From Sarcocystis neurona (lineage: Eukaryota > Apicomplexa > Conoidasida > Eucoccidiorida > Sarcocystidae), in NCBI GenBank assembly GCA_000727475.1, contig KL647291.1, positions 3,703,434-3,767,433 on the forward strand: a stretch of 64,000 nt of DNA, written 5' to 3'. The notes below the pieces were generated by a model, which did not search any database, was not told where the DNA came from, and worked only from the letters and a program-made list of their open reading frames with translations. This document shows, piece by piece, positions 42,980 to 51,702 of this stretch; position 1 is the stretch's first letter, and each line of letters starts with the position of its first letter. The translations under genes were made by a program, and so were the position numbers.

Positions 42980-45900
42980 GCACAGCTACGTATGCCCAGA
43001 CAAGTGCATATATCGCACCGGACAGGTGCAATGCAAAGCAACAGAAAAGAGACGGTGATGCTCTTATCAAATGTGGGCATGGCGTAGCGTAGGCGACGAC
43101 GGCGAATATTACGTGTCTGGGTACGTGTGTCACCATTACTCATAGGGAGGGTTGAGTGTAGCAGCAGCAGCAGGAGGCTCGTCTCTTTTTCGCAACGACA
43201 GGCATCTTCATCTACGGGGCGTCTCCGTCGACTTCTGTGGATGACGCAGGACGGCTACTAGTACTACTGGTACTAGTACTACTAGTAGTACTACCACCAC
43301 TACTACTACTACCACCGATAATACTACTACTACCACTACTACTACTATTACTACTACAACTGACACTATTACAACTGATACTACTACTATTACTACTACG
43401 ACTACCTATACGGCTACTACTAGTACTACTGATACAACTACAACAACTACCACTACTCCAACTCGAACTATACTACTAATACTAATAGCAGGACTACTGC
43501 TACTACTACTACTGCCACCTTTCTCCCTGCCGGCGCAGATTTTGAGTGCACGCCCTGCAGGCGTGGACACTTTTGCCGGCGTGTGTCTCTGCGCGTCTGT
43601 CTCTGTGTGTGGGGGCGTGTGTACGTGTGTAGCACCCTTGCATTTTTGCCTCAGCAGAAAGGCAAGAAGCAAGCACTCGTTTCTCCCAGCTCTTCGGACG
43701 GGGCTTCTCAGGCGTGTGTAGATATGCTCCCTTTTGACATATTGGAGCCGCATGCATGCAGCAGGCACATGTTCGTATATATACGTATACGTACGTACAC
43801 ATATACATATATCTACATACGTATATATGTGTACATTCATACAGATGTGCATATATATATACATATCGCGATACACATATGCATGCATATCTACATCCAT
43901 CTATATAAACACGCACACATCCGTATATACATGTGGATGTGGATCCATACGTAACTGCATACACACATACTCGCATACACACGTACACACATACACATAC
44001 ACTCATACGTGAAAGTACCTCCATATATTAATGCAGACACCGGTGTATATACACACGCATACAGACACGCATTACACAGGCGTCTACGCATGCACACACA
44101 CACAATTCTAGACACACACATATATAGACAGGCGCACCGACAAAAAGAAGCAGACACACGTCCTCGCTCTGTCCCAGTCTCCGTGTCTCTCCGCCCCCTC
44201 TTTGTGTATGGAGATGTATGGAGACACACGTCTTGCTGAGAGACATGCAGCTTCTCCCGCCTGTGCGCAAACACCTATCTCACACGCAGCGGCACGGGTG
44301 AAAGGACAGCAAACTTGTGCGAGAAGGAGAAGGAGAAGAAGAGAGGAAGGCAGACGAAATGACCACGTGCTACACTTACCACGGCTATGAGCTCGTCGGG
44401 TCGCATAAAATTCCAGTCCCACACTTTGACGAGAATTGCGTCCTCCGGCAGCGGCGTGACGACGGGAATGCGGAAGCATTCGTTAAAGGCATGCGAAAAA
44501 CAGGAGCGAGCCTGTGTCTGAAGAGCAAGTGGGAGTGGCAGGCAGTCTATATATGAACAAACTCAGCAGAGAAAGACGTCCGTCGAGAGAAGGGTCCAAC
44601 AGCGTAGACACACACGCCGGCATCAGAGACACGCCTACGTTGACTACATATTGAGGTATATCCATAATTGTGTGGACTGCAGATAAGTAGAAGGCAAAGA
44701 AGAGAGCAAGCACAGCTGTGTGTGAGAGCGAATGCGAAGAGAAAAAAAGGAAGCCCGTACGCGGATGACTCCCATTTCCACGGGAAGAAGTTCGGGGCTA
44801 CAGGCGCATATGTGTAGGCCTCTGAGGAAGAAGAACAACAAGCGGCCGCGGCTGTCAAACAGTCCCTGGCGACAAAGTCCAAAACAAGGCAGCTGCCTTC
44901 ATCTTTCGTGCCCTTGTCTCACACTTCTACCTTACCTTGGGCTTCCTCCTACCATCACGCACACATGTATATATATACATATATACATATATGTATATGT
45001 ATAACTATGTGAAGAAAGGCGCAGAGACGGGATAGATTGAGTGGGAAGAAGACAAGTTGTCTTGACACATGTGCCTGCTTATATTCGTAGATGCGTCAGT
45101 CGTTCTGTTCTCCCGCTTCGGATCCCGCTACTCGTCCCACGTTTTTGTGTACGAACAAACACACGCGGAAGGCAAGAAAAAATTGCAGCTCGCGAGGGAA
45201 AGGAAGGGGAAAGAAAGCGACGATACTTGCCAAGGCTCGCAGAGCGCACAAGCCACGCAAACGCAAGAATGGGCGAGAGGAATGGAAAGCAGACACAGAA
45301 ATGTAGAAGTGCTGGAAAGGAGCGACCAGCCGGAAAAAAAGAAAGAACCACCAGGCACGGCAGCTTTAAGAAAGTGAAGGGCGGTAGAGGAAGGCAAACA
45401 AACACTCGACACGAGTCCAACAGAGCGACGCGTACTAAGCCAGCGCTGCAAAGAAGAACGGGAACGGAGAGAACTGAACATAACGGCAAGGATATCTCTA
45501 TATTTAAATATATATATATCTATATATATGTATGCATGCCCGTGAGTAACTTCCGTTACATAAGAGATACGTGCAAGAGAGGAGAGTAATTCGGACGCAT
45601 GCAGGCAGAAGATAGAAGCGAGCCGGCGGGTGACGAAGAGGCTCGGTGGTGGAGGGGCGAGAAGAAGAGGCGAAGAAGTTCCTCCGTACGGGGCAGTACG
45701 TACGTATGCACCGGCACAAGCCACACTTGCGGACTTCGAAGACCGACGAGGAACAGGAGGGAAGCAGCAGCGGCAGCCTGTCTCTGCAGTTCTAACGAGG
45801 CTGCTGCTGCTTCTCTTCTGTCCACAAGCCTCGCAGACGTGGCCCGTGGAAACAGAAGAAGCGCAGCTCGACCGCGACTCTTATTTGTGCAGCCACGCGC

Positions 45901-48748
45901 TGCGCCCACACTCGCGAGGATGCACCTCGACGCTGCTGCCTTGGGGACAACAGCAGAGCGAGACTCTAATACATATATCGAAACATACGTATACATATAT
46001 ATATATATATATGTACGTGGATAAGGCACTTGTCCACAAACATATTTGTATCTCGGCTTCTTTCTTGTTTCCTATTTAGAGGCACACTTTTGTATGGAAA
46101 TAGTTGTGTGTGCAGATGCCGTGTGTGGGTTGCTGCTCGATACATACATATATATATATATATATATAAATTATACATGTATATATATATATATATATAT
46201 ATGTGCATAAGTGCCTCGACTATTAGGTATAAGTGCCTATCCCTCTCTGCGTCTGCAGACATACAGAGCGAGACCCCATATATTCGTGACGCTGCATACC
46301 CACCCGCAGACGTTGCTGTTAGTACACCTGTAAGATATACATGCCGATACATACATATATATATATATTGATGCATATAGACGTATATATATATACGTCT
46401 ATATGTATATAAATACGTATGCATATACATATATATATATGTTTATATAGATATGTATATGTATATGTTAATGGCGTGCTGCGCGTAATTACATGGACGA
46501 AACTGTGTACGTTTATGTAAGGAATTTTGTTCGACGAAGCAACGGAGCTGTCTCTCGAGACGCTCACTCCCGTAAGTCTCCTTTCGTCAAAACACAAACG
46601 CGCCACGCACTGGGGAAACCGGCAAGACGGCAAGACGCCGGGCACAAAGATCGAGTGCAGTTCTACTTCAGCAGCTGTACGTACACCCCACACGTTGTCG
46701 AGTCACCCGACAGAATGCCGAGCACAGGAACACAGTAGAAAGAGCTGCCGTCGCTGCGTAGCTCCCTTTCTCGTTTATTTTCCCGTCAAACTAGACACAC
46801 ATGTCCATACACAAGTAAAGGCGTATCTATCACTCTCTATATCATTCCTTCACCAAAGTTGTGTGGCTGTACCGGTATAATACAAACATATGCATGTCTC
46901 TCTTTCTCTGTATATCTCTGCACAGGTATAACGCACGTCTATCTCTTTCCCTACACCTGCATATATATATATATATGTATGATACGTATGTGTAGTGCAC
47001 CTGACGCTGAGCCACAGGTACCCACGACGATAGACTGACGCTGCGGTGCTAGCAGGTCCGTCGAGGTGACGGCCGTGACTCAGAATGGTGTCTATACACC
47101 GGTGACAAGGCAGCATGTGGTGCGAGCCCGCGCGCGGTGGGCGTACACTCGACTCACCGACTTCAATTTGCAGCCCGCAAACTCGCACGTCACGAAAGGG
47201 TCTCTGCTGCCTGAAAAAGAAAAGGAGAGTAAAACACACACGGCACACACAATATAGGCAGCTCCACACATACGTGCTATATGTCTAAACGTACACACAT
47301 ACATACATACATATACATATATATACATGTATGTATTGAGCGCCCGAATACACACAAGCACGTCCAAATGTAAGGAGAGTCACACGTGCACACACAGACA
47401 CACACATGTTGTGAGAGGGTTGCTATCTGCTAACGTCGAGGCGCGGTCACGTAGGTACACAGGTCCCCTGCCACATGTCTTCGCACGAGGATAGAGTAAG
47501 TTGTGTACAGTGCTGCAGCTAGTAAGATGAGGCGCGCACGCAGGGGCGCTTGGACAGATATTTCTGCGTACGTAGGCTGCAGAAGCGGGCAGCATTTATT
47601 GAGAGATGCAGCTCGTGCAAGCAAGGTTCCTCCTGCGCCGGATCCTGCACGCCGACTCTCGAGTAGCTGCTTCACTTCTCAGGCGCCCGCACCAGCAGGA
47701 AGTCCCTGCATGCGACGTTCAGCCAAGCTTCACAAGAACGAAGGGGATTTCCTGTGCTGCGGGCACGTCACACATCTGTTAATCATTCGTGTAGTGTACA
47801 GAGAGACGCAGTCACGCAGATACACATACGCACACCTCCCTCGACAAGGGAACATACACATGTAGGTGTTCACCTGTGAGCTTCCGTATTCCTAAATATA
47901 TGGATACTTCTCGTTGCAGCCCGACAAATGAACGTGTACACAAACACACACATATTCATCTTCTTATCTATCTATCTATATATCTATGTGTCTATCTACC
48001 CATATATCTACCTATCTATGCATCTACCTATCTACCTGTATATATATGCATATGTCAATTGTACACGCATGAGCGTGCGTATGCGTAAGTGTATGAATAC
48101 TTTCCGTGACGCCTGCGTGCAGGAGTGTGCCAGCGCGTACCTCCTTCAATATTTGGGGCGCCCACCCAGGGACACAGGTACCGGGAAGTATGCGCGTACG
48201 TGTAAATACACACACAGACACAGATACTGCTACTCATAGATGTAAAGGTGGGCAGGAACTTCACCCTACGCTGTGTGTACAGAGAGAAGGAGAAACGCAA
48301 GACCCTTGCCCCTACGTGGAACTCCCTTCCACACACGTGCTTCACTGGTGCCTCCTCCGATGGTGTGGCCGTGTAAAAGAACAAATTTGCTGTGAGAAGT
48401 GGGGGAGAAAACGAGAAGGAAAACGAACTCTTCAGAAGAAGGGGGCAACGCGAATGTAGTAGACGCTAGGCTGAACTCCACACTTCTTCCCACCCAACGT
48501 TTCTCGTGTTGGACAGGGTTCCTGCCTCCCTCACATATACGCACACACACACGACGTCGCACACGCCCCTCTGTGTGTAAATACACCCACACAAAAATTA
48601 AACGCGGCCACGTCTCTACACTTCCATATGGCACACATACATATATATGTAAATATGTATTTATTCGTTCCTACCCTTATATACACATACATGAAGACGC
48701 ACACATAAGTATACGCGCGTGTGTTAATACGGAAGTACACCCCTACAG

Positions 48749-48789
<41 letters not shown>

Positions 48790-49258
48790 NNNNNNNNNNN
48801 NNNNNNNNNNNNNNNNNNNNNNNNNNNNNNNNNNNNNNNNNNNNNNNNNNNNNNNNNNNNNNNNNNNNNNNNNNNNNNNNNNNNNNNNNNNNNNNNNNNN
48901 NNNNNNNNNNNNNNNNNNNNNNNNNNNNNNNNNNNNNNNNNNNNNNNNNNNNNNNNNNNNNNNNNNNNNNNNNNNNNNNNNNNNNNNNNNNNNNNNNNNN
49001 NNNNNNNNNNNNNNNNNNNNNNNNNNNNNNNNNNNNNNNNNNNNNNNNNNNNNNNNNNNNNNNNNNNNNNNNNNNNNNNNNNNNNNNNNNNNNNNNNNNN
49101 NNNNNNNNNNNNNNNNNNNNNNNNNNNNNNNNNNNNNNNNNNNNNNNNNNNNNNNNNNNNNNNNNNNNNNNNNNNNNNNNNNNNNNNNNNNNNNNNNNNN
49201 NNNNNNNNNNNNNNNNNNNNNNNNNNNNNNNNNNNNNNNNNNNNNNNNNNNNNNNNAC

Positions 49259-49334
<76 letters not shown>

Positions 49335-51664
49335 ACACACACACGCACATACCCCCTACCCTACATACATACATCCACGCAGATCCACAGTGCACCGATA
49401 CGTACACGCGTAGAGACGGGGAGGACTATGACTGCTGGTATATACATCTACAAAATATCTTTATATACCACTCCATTTCTCTAGGTGGACCTGCTCGGGA
49501 ACAACGTGTGAAGTAGGAGAAGTGTTTGTTTCTCCTTACTTTTCGAAGACGACGGGGCCAAGTCCTCGAGGCGGTGGACTGTTACATACAAGTGGTACAG
49601 CTGCGCCCCAGGCTCCCGTGCCTGCGCCTCTGGTGCAGTGCAGCGCATCAGCCCGACAAAACGAAAACGCATCACTGCTGCCTTATCAGCGACGTCTCTA
49701 ATGTCGTTATGAAGTGACTTTCGGCTCTCTTGACCCTGCGTCACCGGTCAGTCAGCCAAGCACATCTACTCGGACGACACACATGTACGTTCTGCAAGCG
49801 GGAGCACACGAAGCCAAAACCGGTGCAAAGGCATCCTCGCTCGTGTGCGTATACACTCGCCAAGTTCTCAACGTCAGTAAACCGATTGTGACTGGACTCT
49901 GGCGTGCTGCACATGGGAGAGGGTTGATACTTGCTGCGTCCGGATGCTGGAGCTAGCTGCAGCACATCTACAGCAACACCCACATATACGCATACATATA
50001 TATCTATATATATATGTATGTGTACAAGTACACTCATATGTATTGCGTGCGTGCATACGTGTGTCTCTCTCGCTCACCACGTTTATAGAAGTATCCATCA
50101 CCTCCTCCGAAGTCCTCCACACTGTCTGTCTTTACGTGCAGTTCCCGTCAGCATCGGTCTACTTGCGTGCACAGGTGTGCGCAGGTCACTTGTAGAGTAT
50201 ATAACAGACTTCTACTAGACACACGCGCCTGCAGACAAGACGCCTGTAGACTGTTTTAAAACAACGTAGGGTTGCACACTTGCAGGCGTGCACTTCCCGC
50301 CCCACCGCCTCGCTGCTTTGAATATACATTGGCGGAGACAGGTCATTCCGCGTTTCTGGCAGTCGTGACAGCTCGCGTGCTGCTCGGCCGTGCCACGTAG
50401 CCGCTGCAAAGACTCCTGCTCATAAACTTTTCTGTAGCTGCATGCAGGAGTGCGAGCATGTTGCGCGCAGCGGCCCCCCCTTGCCCCCACGGTGGGTGAC
50501 CAAAAGGGACGTGCACGCGCCCCCCACGACGCGTCGTCGTTCATTCCGCATGCACCTACGCTGAGTATCAATCACAGCTTTGCGCAAATCTGTCATGTCT
50601 GTACGGTCCTCTTCCTCTTCCACCACCTCTTCGCCAGGGCTGGGTGGTGCTTCCCCTGGCGCACACGCAAAAATGGTGACCCGGAGCAATCCCTGCAGTT
50701 GCATCGCAGCACAGCAGCAGGCGCCAGCAGCTGCACCACAGTTTGTCACTTCGCGGCAAGCTCAAACCACGTGGTAGCAGATTTTCTCGCGCTAAACCAG
50801 AAGGACCGTCTCTAGACCTACAACGCACGTACGAAGTGTGGCTATCCTCTACATACAAGAAAAAAATTTCACACACACGCGCATACTTGTTACGCACTCG
50901 CATATATGTATGCGTCCATACACACGTATAGACTTAGATATTTTGCATGCATACACATATATATATATATATATACATGTATATATATATATACATATAT
51001 GTGGACACACATATATGCCCGTGTCTGTGCTGACGTGTGTGTGTGGAGGTGCCTGTATGTACATACACACATGTACATATAGATGTGTACATACATGGAT
51101 GTCTAATACATACAGCCGTCCGTGTGGGAGGACCTTTATCACAGCATGTGTAAAATGGAAAGGATACGCAGCCGTTGTTGTTGCTATGGATGGACAAACC
51201 AAGCAGCGGCATGCTCAACAGCAGCGGGGATACTGCAGAACGCCAAGTCTTTGATTCTCGTGAGACATGTGCAGCTCCTCACCCAAGTCAGTCCATGTCC
51301 GTGTAATTGCAGAAAAAGATAGAAAATATATGCATATGCTCGAGTAAACACACATGCGAATACGTATTGGTGTATGTGTTCAACTATATATATATGTATA
51401 TATGTATATATATAAGCTGTGGGCAAACTGTACATACAAGCATATATAATACGGAAGCGCAAAGCTACGGGGACACAAACACATGCATATATGTGTGCAC
51501 AGATATACACACATATACATACTTATGCGTTTATACATATACATAAGCACACCTACACGTAAGTATGCAGACACGTCTATACATCTACGTACACACGCAA
51601 ACACATACAGACATCAAAACAGACATACACACATACGTACACATACACATACATACACGTCCAC

Positions 51665-51702
<38 letters not shown>

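Noticed and set aside
44639..47040. A chain of open segments (47001-47040, 46568-46674, 46265-46315, 44802-44865, 44639-44676) that looked like an extra C2 domain with matching phases.
   Set aside because: Joining exon 5 (47158-47210) directly to exon 6 (44380-44517) is in phase and reproduces a canonical C2C. The extra segments have no family match.
48399..49484. Long frames running across the N runs (also 21356-22879).
   Set aside because: They are open only because N codons cannot be read as stops.
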